Assembly (NCBI GenBank): GCA_003023785.1 | Contig: PXRS01000032.1 | Span: 34,275-98,274 of the forward strand | Direction of reading: 5' to 3' | DNA from: Halobacteriales archaeon QS_5_68_33 | GTDB lineage: Archaea > Halobacteriota > Halobacteria > Halobacteriales > Haloarculaceae | DNA: 64,000 bases | In this document: piece after piece, positions 1-9,489 of the stretch | How positions within the stretch are numbered: position 1 is the first letter of the stretch | Layout: each line of letters opens with the position of its first letter | Position numbers and translations under genes: made by a program | The notes under the pieces: generated by a model | Told to the model about the DNA's origin: nothing | The model's database searches: none | What the model saw: the letters and a program-made list of their open reading frames with translations, nothing else

Positions 1-654
1 GCGCAGGTCGACCGGGTCGTCGACCGCGTGCTGGAGGAGACGGGCCGCATCGACTGCCTGGTCAACAACGCCGGCTACGGCCAGTACGGCCCCGTCGAGG
101 ACGTCCCGCTCGACGCGTTGCACGACCAGTTCGACGTGAACGTCTATGGCCCCCACCGGATGGTGCGGGCGGTCCTGCCCCACATGCGCCGCCGAGAGCG
201 GGGGACGGTGGTCACCATCTCCAGTCCGCAGGCCCGCGTCACCACCGCCGGCGGCGGCCCCTACGCCGCCTCGAAGGCCGCCGTCGAGTCGCTCTCGGAC
301 GCGCTCCGCGTCGAGGCCGACGAGTACGGTATCGACGTGGTGGTCGTCGAACCCGGGCCGGTCCGGACCGCCTTCGGCGACCGCGCCGAGGACCAGTTGC
401 GTCGACTTGAGCGGCGGGGCAACTACGAGTCAGTCTACGACCTCATCGAGGGCTCGACCGTCCTCGCGAGCGGCGGCGACGTGGGACTCCACCCCTCGGA
501 GGTCGGCCGGGTCGTCGTCGACGCCGCCAGCACGTCCGACCCCGACCCGCGATACGTCGTCGGGACGACCGCCCGCCTGGTCGCGGCCTCGCGCCACCTC
601 CCGGACCGCTGGCGCGACGGCGCCTCCCGCCTCGTCCGGTGGCTCGTCTCGTGA
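1..654 (+). CDS. SDR-family short-chain oxidoreductase, 5' truncated by window edge
   Basis: Frame open from base 1; LVNNAGYGQYG...YAASKAAVESLSDALRVE (NNAG and YxxxK motifs). Confidence 0.9.
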   Translation, partial: AQVDRVVDRVLEETGRIDCLVNNAGYGQYGPVEDVPLDALHDQFDVNVYGPHRMVRAVLPHMRRRERGTVVTISSPQARVTTAGGGPYAASKAAVESLSDALRVEADEYGIDVVVVEPGPVRTAFGDRAEDQLRRLERRGNYESVYDLIEGSTVLASGGDVGLHPSEVGRVVVDAASTSDPDPRYVVGTTARLVAASRHLPDRWRDGASRLVRWLVS

Positions 655-1997
655 CCCGCGACCGCCTCGCCCGCTCGCCCGCCCACGAAACCGCCCTCGC
701 CTGCGTCGAGGCCGGGATCGAGGTCGCCCACCCCGAGCGCGTCGTCGCGGACGCCGTCTCCCGCGAGGGTGACAGCCTCCGGATCGCCGACGCGAGCTAT
801 GACCTCGCCGGCTACGACGAGGTCGTCGTCGTCGGCGGCGGGAAGGCCGCCGCGGGCGTCGCCGCGGCGCTCGAATCCCGCCTGGGCGAGGCGCTCGACG
901 GCGGGGTCGTCGTCACGGACACCCCCGTCGAGACCGACCGCGTCGACGTCGTCGAGGCGAGCCACCCGGTCCCCGACGAAGCGGGCGTCGCCGGCGCGCG
1001 ACGGGTCCGCGAGACGGTCGAAACCGCGGGAGCGGGGACGCTCGTGCTCGCCGTGATGACGGGCGGCGGCAGCGCCCTGCTCCCCGCGCCCGCCGGCGAC
1101 CTCTCGCTGGCGGACCTGCAGGCGACGACCGACGCGCTCCTGGAGAGCGGCGCGGCCATCGGCGAGATAAACGCCGCCCGCAAGCACTGCTCGGCGCTGA
1201 AAGGGGGTCGCCTCGCGGCGGTGGCCGCGCCGGCGACCGTCGCGACGCTCGTCTTCTCGGACGTCGTCGGCGACGACCTCGGCGTGATCGCCAGCGGGCC
1301 GACGGTCCCCGACCCCACGACGTACGCCGACGCCGTCGCCGTCCTCGACCGCTACGACCTCGACGTGCCCGCCGTGGTTCGCGACCACCTCGCGGCCGGC
1401 GTGGCCGGCGAGATCCCGGAAACGCCGGGGGCCGACGCCGACTTCGGCCACGTCACGACCCACCTGCTGGCGAACGCGTGGACGGCCGTCGACGCCGCCC
1501 GCGAGGTGGCCCGCGAGCGGGGCTACGACCCGCTCGTCCTCTCGACGCGGGTGCGCGGCGAGGCCCGCGAGCAGGGGCTGGCCCACGTCGCCGTCGCCGA
1601 GGAAGTCGCCGCGACGGGGACGCCGGTCGACCCGCCCGCAGTCGTGCTGTCGGGGGGCGAGACGACCGTCACCGTGCGCGGCGAGGGCGACGGCGGCCCG
1701 AACCAGGAGTTCGCGCTCCGGGCGGCGCTCGAACTCGGCGGGGGCGGGAGCGACGGCGGTTCCGTCGGGGGTCCCGTCCTCGCGGCGGTCGACACGGACG
1801 GCCGGGACGGCGCGAGCGACGCCGCCGGGGCGCTCGTGGACGCCGGGACCGTCCCGGACGCCGACGCGGCTGACGCGGCGCGCGCGGCGCTGGCCGACAA
1901 CGACGCCGGTACCTACCTCGACGGCCGGAACGCCCTCGTTCGCACCGGCCGGACGGGGACGAACGTCAACGACCTGCGCGTCGTCGTCGTCGAGTGA
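651..1997 (+). CDS. Glycerate 2-kinase (DUF4147/MOFRL family)
   Basis: VVVGGGKAAAGVA, MTGGGSALLPAP, SGPTVPDPT, LSGGETTVTV, NQEFALRAA motifs; GTGA overlap with SDR stop. Confidence 0.88.
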   Translation: MTRDRLARSPAHETALACVEAGIEVAHPERVVADAVSREGDSLRIADASYDLAGYDEVVVVGGGKAAAGVAAALESRLGEALDGGVVVTDTPVETDRVDVVEASHPVPDEAGVAGARRVRETVETAGAGTLVLAVMTGGGSALLPAPAGDLSLADLQATTDALLESGAAIGEINAARKHCSALKGGRLAAVAAPATVATLVFSDVVGDDLGVIASGPTVPDPTTYADAVAVLDRYDLDVPAVVRDHLAAGVAGEIPETPGADADFGHVTTHLLANAWTAVDAAREVARERGYDPLVLSTRVRGEAREQGLAHVAVAEEVAATGTPVDPPAVVLSGGETTVTVRGEGDGGPNQEFALRAALELGGGGSDGGSVGGPVLAAVDTDGRDGASDAAGALVDAGTVPDADAADAARAALADNDAGTYLDGRNALVRTGRTGTNVNDLRVVVVE

Positions 1998-2087
1998 CGG
2001 TGCTCGCCGCGACAGCAGGTATTCCCGGGCGCCGCAACACTCGCGGCCGCCGGCAGGTTTTCGCGTGGGGCGGCCCACCCCACCGGT

Positions 2088-2723
2088 ATGACGGACCGGA
2101 TCGGGATCCTCGCCTTCGAGGGGTTCGAGGAACTGGACGCGGTCGGCCCCTACGAGGTATTCGGCAACGCCGCCAAGCGCGGCGCCGACCTTCGAGTGGA
2201 GCTGCTGGCGACCGACCCGACGGATAGGGTGACCGCCGCCTACGGCCTTCGGGTCGAACCCGACGGCGTCCTCGCGTCGGGGACGGGTCTGGACTTCCTG
2301 GTCGTTCCGGGGGGCGGGTGGAACGACGGCGACGCGGACGGGGGAGCGCGCGCCGCGGCAAACGACGAGGACCTGCTGGCGACGCTCCGCGAGTGCCACG
2401 AGGCGGGCACGACGCTCGTATCGGTCTGTACCGGCGGGATGGTACTCGCCGCAGCGGGCGTCCTCGACGGCCGTCCGGCGGTCACCCACCACGGCGCGAT
2501 GAGCGACCTGCGCGAGACGGAGGCGGAGGCGGTCGACGCGCGGGTCGTCGACGACGGCGACGTCGTCACGGCGGGCGGGATCACCTCGGGGATCGACTGC
2601 GCGCTGTGGCTAGTCGAGCGCGAGTACGGTGCCGACCTCACCGAGCGCGTGGCCGCGACCATGGAGTACGAGCGCCGGTCCGACATCTGTCGCCCGGGCG
2701 GCGTTGACGATAGCAGTTCCTGA
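2088..2723 (+). CDS. DJ-1/PfpI family protein
   Basis: IGILAFEGFEELDAVGPYEVF...SVCTGGMVLAAAGVLDGRPAVTHH. Confidence 0.9.
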   Translation: MTDRIGILAFEGFEELDAVGPYEVFGNAAKRGADLRVELLATDPTDRVTAAYGLRVEPDGVLASGTGLDFLVVPGGGWNDGDADGGARAAANDEDLLATLRECHEAGTTLVSVCTGGMVLAAAGVLDGRPAVTHHGAMSDLRETEAEAVDARVVDDGDVVTAGGITSGIDCALWLVEREYGADLTERVAATMEYERRSDICRPGGVDDSSS

Positions 2724-2768
2724 AATCGCGACGAAACAGCGAAATCCCTCGACGGAGGCCAGTATCCC

Positions 2769-3145
2769 ATGTCAGGGGCAGGCTTCGACGACTTGGTCGC
2801 GTATCTGCGAGAGCGGTTCGGTGACGAAGTCCTCATGGCTGTCCACTACAGCGAGGACAGTTCGGACTTCCTCCTCGGGAGCAGTGGTTCGAGGACTACG
2901 TTGCGACGGCCGACACGCGGTCGCCGGACCGGATACGGCAGGACGCCGTCTCGGAACTCCGGCACGCGGGCGTCAGCAGCGACCGCTACGGCAACGAGAT
3001 CCGGGCCGAGGTCACGGTCACCGAGAACGGAACGGGGATCAACCTGTTTCTCGACCGGGAGGGGGTCTACGTCTGGTTCGCCCCCGAGGCCACCGTCGAG
3101 GTGCCCGACGACGTCGAAGCCTGTCTGAAACGCGTCGACTTCTGA
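2769..3145 (+). pseudogene. Small haloarchaeal protein (DUF7522-like) split by a frameshift
   Basis: ATG frame MSGAGFDDLVAYLRERFGDEVLMAVHYSEDSSDFLLG; coding continues in another frame as REQWFEDYVATADTRSPDRIRQDAVSELRHAG...EACLKRVDF* ending at 3145. Confidence 0.6.
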
Positions 3146-3168
3146 CGGGACCGTCGCGACCGCTGAAG

Positions 3169-4278
3169 TCAGTCCTCGATGCAGGCGGCGACGACCCGCA
3201 GCAGTTTCTCGCCCCGGACTTCGTCGGCGAAGAGGGGGACCCGGCGCACGTCGTGACCGCGGAAGATGTCCTGTGAGCGCCCCAGGGCGTCGCGCTGGAC
3301 CGACCAGCGACGCTGACAGAACTCGCAGTGTTCCAGGTCGGGGCTGACGAACCAGTCGGCCTCGACGTCGGCGACGTCGGTCAACTCCTGCATCACCCTG
3401 TTGACCACGACGGTCCCCACGGGGACGCCGAAGTCCGCGAGGCGGTCCAGCAGGCGCTCGGACTCGCGCACGGAGAGCTCCTCCGGGACGATCACCACTC
3501 GGAAGTCCGTCCGGGACGGGTTCTGGAGGACGTCGCGCAGCACCTCGACGCGCTCTCGCAACTCGCGCAGGTCCTCGACGTCCATCTCCTGACCCTCCTC
3601 GTCGTCGCCGAACATGCCCGTGACGCTGTCCATCATCCCCGAGAGGCGCTGGCGGAGTGTGACGACGCGCCCGAGCATCGAGTCCATCACTTCCGGGAGT
3701 TCGAGCAACCGGAGGGTATGGCCCGTCGGCGCCGTGTCGACGACGACGCGCTCGAAGCGCGGGTCGTCCATGTACTCCAGCAGGAGCCGGACTGCGGCGG
3801 CCTCGTCGGCACCGGGCATCGACCCGCCGAGCGGGTCGACCATGCCCTCGCCGTCGTCGCTCGTCGGGTTACCGCTCGCCGGGCCGTCGCCACCCATCGG
3901 CCCGCCGCCGCCCATCGCCTCGCCGAGGCCGCCCAGCATGCCGCCCATGGGGTTCTCGCCGTCGCCGGCGAACGGGCCCTCCTCCAGGGCCTCGTCGGGG
4001 TCGATCTCGGCGGCGTAGAGGGGGTCGTCGTCGCGGATCTGTGCCGGTTCGGCGGGGATCGACGTTTCGAGCGTGTCGGACAGCGAGTGCGCGGGGTCGG
4101 TGGAGACGACGAGCGTGGGGGTGTCGTCGCGAGCGCTGGCGAGCGCGGTGGCAGCGGCCATCGTCGTCTTGCCGACGCCACCCTTGCCGCCGTAGAGGAC
4201 GTACTCCGGCGCGTCGACGCCCGCGGGGACCGCCGCGTCGTCGATCTCCTCGACCGGTTCGACGTCGATCTCGCTCAT
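3169..4278 (-). CDS. Get3/ArsA-family ATPase
   Basis: YGGKGGVGKTTMAAATA P-loop, STDPAHSLSDTL, DTAPTGHTLRLLELPE, CEFC motif. Confidence 0.92.
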   Translation of the reverse strand: MSEIDVEPVEEIDDAAVPAGVDAPEYVLYGGKGGVGKTTMAAATALASARDDTPTLVVSTDPAHSLSDTLETSIPAEPAQIRDDDPLYAAEIDPDEALEEGPFAGDGENPMGGMLGGLGEAMGGGGPMGGDGPASGNPTSDDGEGMVDPLGGSMPGADEAAAVRLLLEYMDDPRFERVVVDTAPTGHTLRLLELPEVMDSMLGRVVTLRQRLSGMMDSVTGMFGDDEEGQEMDVEDLRELRERVEVLRDVLQNPSRTDFRVVIVPEELSVRESERLLDRLADFGVPVGTVVVNRVMQELTDVADVEADWFVSPDLEHCEFCQRRWSVQRDALGRSQDIFRGHDVRRVPLFADEVRGEKLLRVVAACIED

Positions 4279-4441
4279 ACCGGGAGTGGTGCCGGCCGAC
4301 GGATGTACCCGTCGATGACATCCTCCGCGCCGTCCCGGAACCGGTGGCGCTGGGGGCCGGAGCGAGGCTGTGGCTGTGGAGCGCGACACGGACCGTGGGT
4401 CGGCCGTCCCCCCGGACGGCCGGCGAGTCGGGGGCTGACGC

Positions 4442-4597
4442 CTATGACCGCGACGAGCGGGCCTCGCGCACCTCTGCGCCGTCGCGGAGCTTGTCCTCAC
4501 AGAACGGACAGACGCGGGGGCCGGTGTGACCGTCCGGCGTGAACACCCGCGTGTACGCCTCGGTCACGAACGACCCGCAGTTCTGGCACTCCGGCAT
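4442..4597 (-). CDS. Small zinc-finger protein (DUF7563-like), 51 aa
   Basis: MPECQNCGSFVTEAYTRVFTPDGHTGPRVCPFCEDKLRDGAEVREARSSRS: two CxxC pairs. Confidence 0.75.
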   Translation of the reverse strand: MPECQNCGSFVTEAYTRVFTPDGHTGPRVCPFCEDKLRDGAEVREARSSRS

Positions 4598-4705
4598 CCT
4601 CTAGACAAGGCCGATCATCCGACATATTAGTTCCGGCCGGGCGGTCCGGTAAGGGCCGTCCTCGTCGACCGGTGGCTCCGGTCCGTGAACGGCTCCACGA
4701 CCCGT

Positions 4706-7210
4706 TCACCCCGGGTCCCGGTCGCTCCAGAACGCGTCGCGCTGGGATCCGAGAAACTCCGCGGTGAGCCGGGTGAACTCCGTGCGCTCGGCCGGCGAAA
4801 GGTACTCGTGGACGGAGTGGCGCGTCCCGGGGGCGTACCGGCTGTCGGCGAACGCGCGCACGCCACACTCCTCGGTGCCGCGGATGACCCGGCCGATGGC
4901 CTGGCGCGCGCGCCGGACGGCGGGGACGGTCAGCGCGTATTCGAAGGCGTTGTCCTCGCCGAAGGCGTCGGCGTAGGCTCGCCGTACCGCCCGGACGCGG
5001 GGCGACCCGACGTTGACCAGCGGGACGCCGACGACCAGCGCCGCCGCGAGTTTCTCCCCGTCGTAGTCGACTCCTTCCGTGAGCGTCCCGCGCGTGCTCG
5101 TGACGAGCACCTTCCCGCCCCCGCGGAAGAACTCCTGTTTCAACTCCTCCGTGGCCTCGTTGCTCGAACTCTCGTCGACGAGCACCGGCTTCTCGACGGC
5201 CTCGTCGAGGTAAGCGCCCGCCCACGTCGCCTCGCGGTAGTTGGGCATCGCCACGAGGGCGTTCCCCGGCGTGCGGGCCATCCCCCGGAGGACGTGCGCG
5301 TACTCGTCGCGGGTGCGGTTCCACTCCCCGCCCAGCGGCTCCATCTCGCCGGGGTCGCCGCGGTTGCGCGCCGTGAACGGTTCGGCGTCGACCAGCCAGC
5401 TCGCGCGGTTCGCCTCGGGGAACCTGAGCGGGTAGGACTTCGTGACGACCGGGCGGCCGTCGTCGGCGCCCTCGGGTGTGTCGGAGCCCGCGCCGTCGCT
5501 CCCCGGCGCGGACCCGCCCTCGCGGAGCGATCCGAGGCCCGACACCTCGGTGAAGACGTCCAGCGGCGAGAGCGTCGCGCTCATCAGGACGCCGCCGCCC
5601 AGCGTATCGAATATCTCCTCGAGCGACTCGCCGGGCATACAGTCGAAGAGGACGAGCCCGGCGGTGTAGACTCGCTCGTAGGCCGGGCCGGTCGCGCCCG
5701 GGTCCTTCGGTGCGTGTTCGAGTTCGACCTCGCGCAGGTACCGGGCGTGGTCGCGCTCCCACCAGCGGGTCAGCACGACGCCCGTCGGCGCACAGACCGG
5801 CGAGCGCGAGAGCCCGAGGCCGTCGATGGCGTCCTCGACGGCGGCGCCGACCGCCGCCAGCGAGCGCCACACCTCGCCGTCGTGGCCCGCCCGCTCGGCC
5901 CACCGCGTGAGCTCGTCCGGCTGTTCGGTCTCGGGGTCCCGGAGCGGGATCTCCACGTCGTACTCGGGCAGCGTCTCGGCGGGGTCGCCGACCCGCCAGT
6001 CCCGATCGATTTCCTCGTCGAGGTGGGCCTCGACGCGCTCGTCGACCCAGTCGAGCAGGTCCTCGTAGAACTCCCGGGCGCGCTGGACGGCCGAGAGCGA
6101 CACCTCGTGGGTCGCCAGGCGATCCCGGACGGCCTCCCTGTTCTCGTCGCTCTCGCGGGCCCGCGAAACCAGCGTCGCGCAGTCGTTGCGCGCCCGGACG
6201 ATGGTGTCCCGCCCCACGCGGTCCGAGAGGAGGTCGCGGACCCGCTCCTCTAACCTGTGGGCCTCGTCGACAACGAGGAAGGTTCCGGAGTCGAGGATCG
6301 ACGCCACGAGGGGTCGCGTCCCGGGGTCGAAGAGGTGGTTGTAGTTGCCGACGACGACGTCGGCGTTCTCCAGCAGGACACTCATCACGCGGTGGGGGCA
6401 GGTCCCCCGCTCGGTCGCGGCGGGCAGGTACTCCTCGGCGGTGACGACCGAGTGCCGGCCCGCGGAGAAGTCGACCGGCGAGCCCCTGTTCCGGGCGAAC
6501 CAGTCGGCCTCGAACGGACAGTAGAGGGGCGGATCCGACCCCTCGACCATCGACTCGGGGGCCTGGGGCTGGCTCCGCGGGTAGGGCGACTCCGCGCCCG
6601 CCGTTTCGAGTGCGTCGTCGAGCGTGCGGTACGTCTCGGCGTCGCGGCGCGCCTCCCTGACGAGGTCGCTCGCGCGCTCGGGGTCCCACCAGACGTCGTC
6701 GGACTCCGCGGGGATGGCCGCCTCCGCGACGGGTTCGTCGCCGGAGCGGCCCTCCGCCTCGACGAGGCCCGCCGTCGCCTCCCGGAGATCCTCACAGCGG
6801 TCGTGGGTCGAGACGTCCTCGGGGAACGCGCCCTCGCGGCCGTAGGGACAGAGGTCGCGCTTGCCGGTCAGCGCGACGCCCGCCAGCGGGTCGGGGGCGT
6901 CCTCGTCGGCGGCGAGGCGCTCGTTCATCGCGCGCAGGTCCGCGACGAACTGGGCGCGTTGCTGTTTGACGGGCGTGACGACGACCACCCGCTCGTACTT
7001 GCGAGTGTGTTCGACCAGGGTCGCCCCCGCGGTCAGGGCGGCCATCGTCTTGCCGGTGCCACAGGGGCCCTCCATCGCGAGGTAGCCCTCGCGCTGGCCG
7101 ACCTCGATCGCCGTCTCGATGGCGTCGGCCTGGCTCTCGTAGGGCTCGTCGAACGCGAAGAAGTCGCGCCAGCCCGCCGCGGCGTCGGCGGCCGTCCCGT
7201 CGCTGCTCAT
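4706..7210 (-). CDS. ATP-dependent DNA helicase, Rad3/XPD/DinG type
   Basis: MEGPCGTGKTMAALTAG Walker A, VVDEAHRLEE (DEAH), LMSATLSPLDVF, QAIGRVIRG motif VI. Confidence 0.92.
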   Translation of the reverse strand: MSSDGTAADAAAGWRDFFAFDEPYESQADAIETAIEVGQREGYLAMEGPCGTGKTMAALTAGATLVEHTRKYERVVVVTPVKQQRAQFVADLRAMNERLAADEDAPDPLAGVALTGKRDLCPYGREGAFPEDVSTHDRCEDLREATAGLVEAEGRSGDEPVAEAAIPAESDDVWWDPERASDLVREARRDAETYRTLDDALETAGAESPYPRSQPQAPESMVEGSDPPLYCPFEADWFARNRGSPVDFSAGRHSVVTAEEYLPAATERGTCPHRVMSVLLENADVVVGNYNHLFDPGTRPLVASILDSGTFLVVDEAHRLEERVRDLLSDRVGRDTIVRARNDCATLVSRARESDENREAVRDRLATHEVSLSAVQRAREFYEDLLDWVDERVEAHLDEEIDRDWRVGDPAETLPEYDVEIPLRDPETEQPDELTRWAERAGHDGEVWRSLAAVGAAVEDAIDGLGLSRSPVCAPTGVVLTRWWERDHARYLREVELEHAPKDPGATGPAYERVYTAGLVLFDCMPGESLEEIFDTLGGGVLMSATLSPLDVFTEVSGLGSLREGGSAPGSDGAGSDTPEGADDGRPVVTKSYPLRFPEANRASWLVDAEPFTARNRGDPGEMEPLGGEWNRTRDEYAHVLRGMARTPGNALVAMPNYREATWAGAYLDEAVEKPVLVDESSSNEATEELKQEFFRGGGKVLVTSTRGTLTEGVDYDGEKLAAALVVGVPLVNVGSPRVRAVRRAYADAFGEDNAFEYALTVPAVRRARQAIGRVIRGTEECGVRAFADSRYAPGTRHSVHEYLSPAERTEFTRLTAEFLGSQRDAFWSDRDPG

Positions 7211-7449
7211 CTACTCACCGCTGGGGCGCCCTCGCCTATGAACGATCGGATACGCTCGACGGGATCCGGGATCCGGACCAGCGATCTGGGGGGATAGTCG
7301 TGGCGCGCGCTGTCGAGCGTGGCGAGGCGGGACTGGAGGGACCGCCTCGAAGCGAGCGGGGAACGGAGTGACCCGCGAGCGTTTCATCGCGAGACAGCGT
7401 CGCGCGAGGGATGAGCGAGGAAACGGAGTGACCGAGCGAATCGGCTGGG

Positions 7450-7520
7450 GAGGTGTGTGGCTCGCGGTCGCGGTGCGGGGCGGTCCCTGGTGGACTGAAA
7501 GGGCGAAGCCCGGTCGCGTT
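7450..7520 (+). repeat. Family 3 dispersed sequence, copy 1
   Basis: TGTGTGGCTCGCGGTCGCGGTGCGG...TGGTGGACTGAAAGGGCGAAGCCCGGTC. Confidence 0.55.
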
Positions 7521-7737
7521 CAGTTCAGTCGCTGAGGCGGCCCTATTCGAGCGAACGTAGTGAGCGAGAATATCCGTCTCAGCGACCGCGAGCGGGCCGA
7601 GGGCTTTCAGCGAGTGCCGTGAGTCGCGGTTGGGTTGACTGCTAGCGAGCCGAGGACTTTCGTCGCCTGTTGTCGAGTGCGGTCGATCCGGCTCCTCACG
7701 ACCGGACGAAACCACCCAGTCCACGCGCTCGATTCAC

Positions 7738-8226
7738 TCAGACTTCGTGGACGGTCACGTCAACCTCGCCCTCGGCCACCTCGGCCGTCAGCATGGTCGT
7801 CCGGTCGGCGGGCGCGGCGCCCGTGGCGCTGCCCGGGTTCAACAGTCGCACGTCGGCGTGGACGGTGTCGACCACCTCGTGGGTGTGCCCGGCGATGCCG
7901 ACCCGCGGTTCGTCGGCCTCCTCGCGAACGACGTCGACGACGCGGTTGTGCCAGCGGTGGGGCGGCCCGGCCCCGTGTGTGACGACGAACGTGACGCCAC
8001 CCAGTTCGACCGTCGCGACCGCCGGGAGGCCGACCCGGGGGTCCATGTTTCCGCTCACGGCGGTCAGTTCGGGCGCGAGGTCGCGCGTGTCTGCGATCGC
8101 CCCCTCCGAGTCGAAGTCACCGGTGTGGACGACGTGGTCCGCGTCGCGGACCCGCTCGCGGAACTCCCCGGGGATCCGTTGCGCGCGCGAGGGGATGTGC
8201 GTGTCGCCGAGGATCGCGACGTGCAT
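7738..8226 (-). CDS. Metallophosphoesterase (YfcE/MJ0936 type)
   Basis: MHVAILGDTHIPSRAQ...VVHTGDFDSEG...VSGNMD...THGAGPP...GHTHE. Confidence 0.9.
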   Translation of the reverse strand: MHVAILGDTHIPSRAQRIPGEFRERVRDADHVVHTGDFDSEGAIADTRDLAPELTAVSGNMDPRVGLPAVATVELGGVTFVVTHGAGPPHRWHNRVVDVVREEADEPRVGIAGHTHEVVDTVHADVRLLNPGSATGAAPADRTTMLTAEVAEGEVDVTVHEV

Positions 8227-8381
8227 GTCGGCCCTTCTCGGCGCTCCGACAAGTGGATTGCGGCGATGGGGTGTGAGAATCGGATCGGGTGGGTGCCCGG
8301 TCGGAATCGCTTCCGGGAGCGTGGGGTGACCGTTCGTTGTCTGTTCTCCCGGATCCGAACCCGGGACAGATAACGTGAAAT

Positions 8382-8401
8382 AAATCGCTGTCGGGCGATT
8401 T
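8382..8401 (-). terminator. Candidate terminator hairpin downstream of 8452-8856
   Basis: AAATCGC-TGTCGG-GCGATTT, 7-bp stem. Confidence 0.35.
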
Positions 8402-8451
8402 CGTGCTTCGTTTGCGTTTCGGACACAACCTATGACGTACAGTAGTCGCTC

Positions 8452-8856
8452 TCACTCCGCGTCCCGGTCCTCGGCCCGCTCCCGCCAGCCCTGCTGTTGT
8501 CTGCGTTCCGTGATGTGCTCCTTTCCGTCTGCGAGTTCCTCCCGAACGTCCTGCTCGAATCCGCTCACCTCGGCCAGAAACTCCCGCTCGAACGACTCGA
8601 CGATCTCGTAGGTCCACTTGTCCTCGAGGACACCGGTCGGTAACGCTTCGTCGCGAAGCATATCGGCCCGCTTCTCGTGTCCGGCTTCCCTGAGTACCTC
8701 CTCCGCGTCGTGCAGATGGTCCATCCCCCGACCGATGGCGTGATGGAAATCGAGCAGACTTCCGTATCCTCGATAGAGGTTCTCGACACCGAGCTGTAGC
8801 TCGTGAAGTGCCCGCTGTTCCTCCTCGGTTAAATCGATGTCGTCAGCGCCGGACAT
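8452..8856 (-). CDS. Conserved hypothetical haloarchaeal protein
   Basis: 134-aa acidic ORF MSGADDIDLTEEEQRALHELQLGVENLYRGYGSLLDFHHAIGRGMDHL. Confidence 0.75.
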   Translation of the reverse strand: MSGADDIDLTEEEQRALHELQLGVENLYRGYGSLLDFHHAIGRGMDHLHDAEEVLREAGHEKRADMLRDEALPTGVLEDKWTYEIVESFEREFLAEVSGFEQDVREELADGKEHITERRQQQGWRERAEDRDAE

Positions 8857-9075
8857 GCCGTTGTTTCCTTCGACTCGACAGGTAAAAAGCAATCGTCGCC
8901 CGACCCGGCCGTGACCACTGCCATCGTCCGGGGTCTCCGGAAACGTCTCCGGAGACAGGAATCGTCCGATACGCAGCCAGCGCAGCGTACTGTGGCGAGT
9001 ATAGCGGGACATGAGTGCAATGCCGCCTCCCCGAGTCGGACCGGCTACGCTCGACGATGTGCGTCGAGAGCCCCC

Positions 9076-9185
9076 GGACCGGGCCTCGCCCTTTCAGTCC
9101 GCCAGGAGAGCAAGCTCTCCTGAACCCTGCCTCGCTCCGCTCGGCAGGACGCCAGGAACCGCACCGCGACCGCGAGCCACGCGCC
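9076..9185 (-). repeat. Family 3 dispersed sequence, copy 2 (inverted, with ~50 bp extra hairpin sequence)
   Basis: Reverse complement reads CGTGGCTCGCGGTCGCGGTGCGGTTCCTGGC...CCTGGCGGACTGAAAGGGCGAGGCCCGGTCC. Confidence 0.55.
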
Positions 9186-9311
9186 TCGCACCGTTCGGCA
9201 CGCTCACGGTTCGCTCCGCTCACCGTTCGCATCGAGGCGTTCCCTTCGGTCACGCCTCGCACCGCTCGACAGCGCGCGCCACGGCGGTCGTCTGGAATCG
9301 AAACACCACCC

Positions 9312-9419
9312 TAGTGTTTATCACGAGAGATTCGACGATACCCCGCCAGTCCGGTCCGGAGAAACGCTCTCACCCGGTGACCCGGCCGACTCACCGGTAC
9401 ATGCTCGTGAGAAACACTA
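9312..9419 (-). repeat. Family 2 TIR element, copy 1 (~108 bp)
   Basis: TAGTGTTTATCACGAG...CTCGTGAGAAACACTA; interior is reverse complement of copy at 21528. Confidence 0.85.
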
Positions 9420-9489
9420 CCAACGTCCCCACCCACGAACCGCGAGGTCGACCCGGACGCTGATACCGTCCGGCGACGAAGGTCCGGCG

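Noticed and set aside
435-2492. 685-aa minus-strand ORF
   Set aside because: Antisense shadow of SDR, glycerate kinase and DJ-1 genes; Arg/Gly-rich GC artefact without domain signatures.
7211-7737. ORF 7236..7724 on the minus strand
   Set aside because: No domain signal, atypical composition for a haloarchaeal protein; overlaps dispersed repeats.
8330-8410. tRNA-like GGATCCGAACCCGGGAC
   Set aside because: No acceptor/anticodon arms could be folded around it; looks like an intergenic hairpin.
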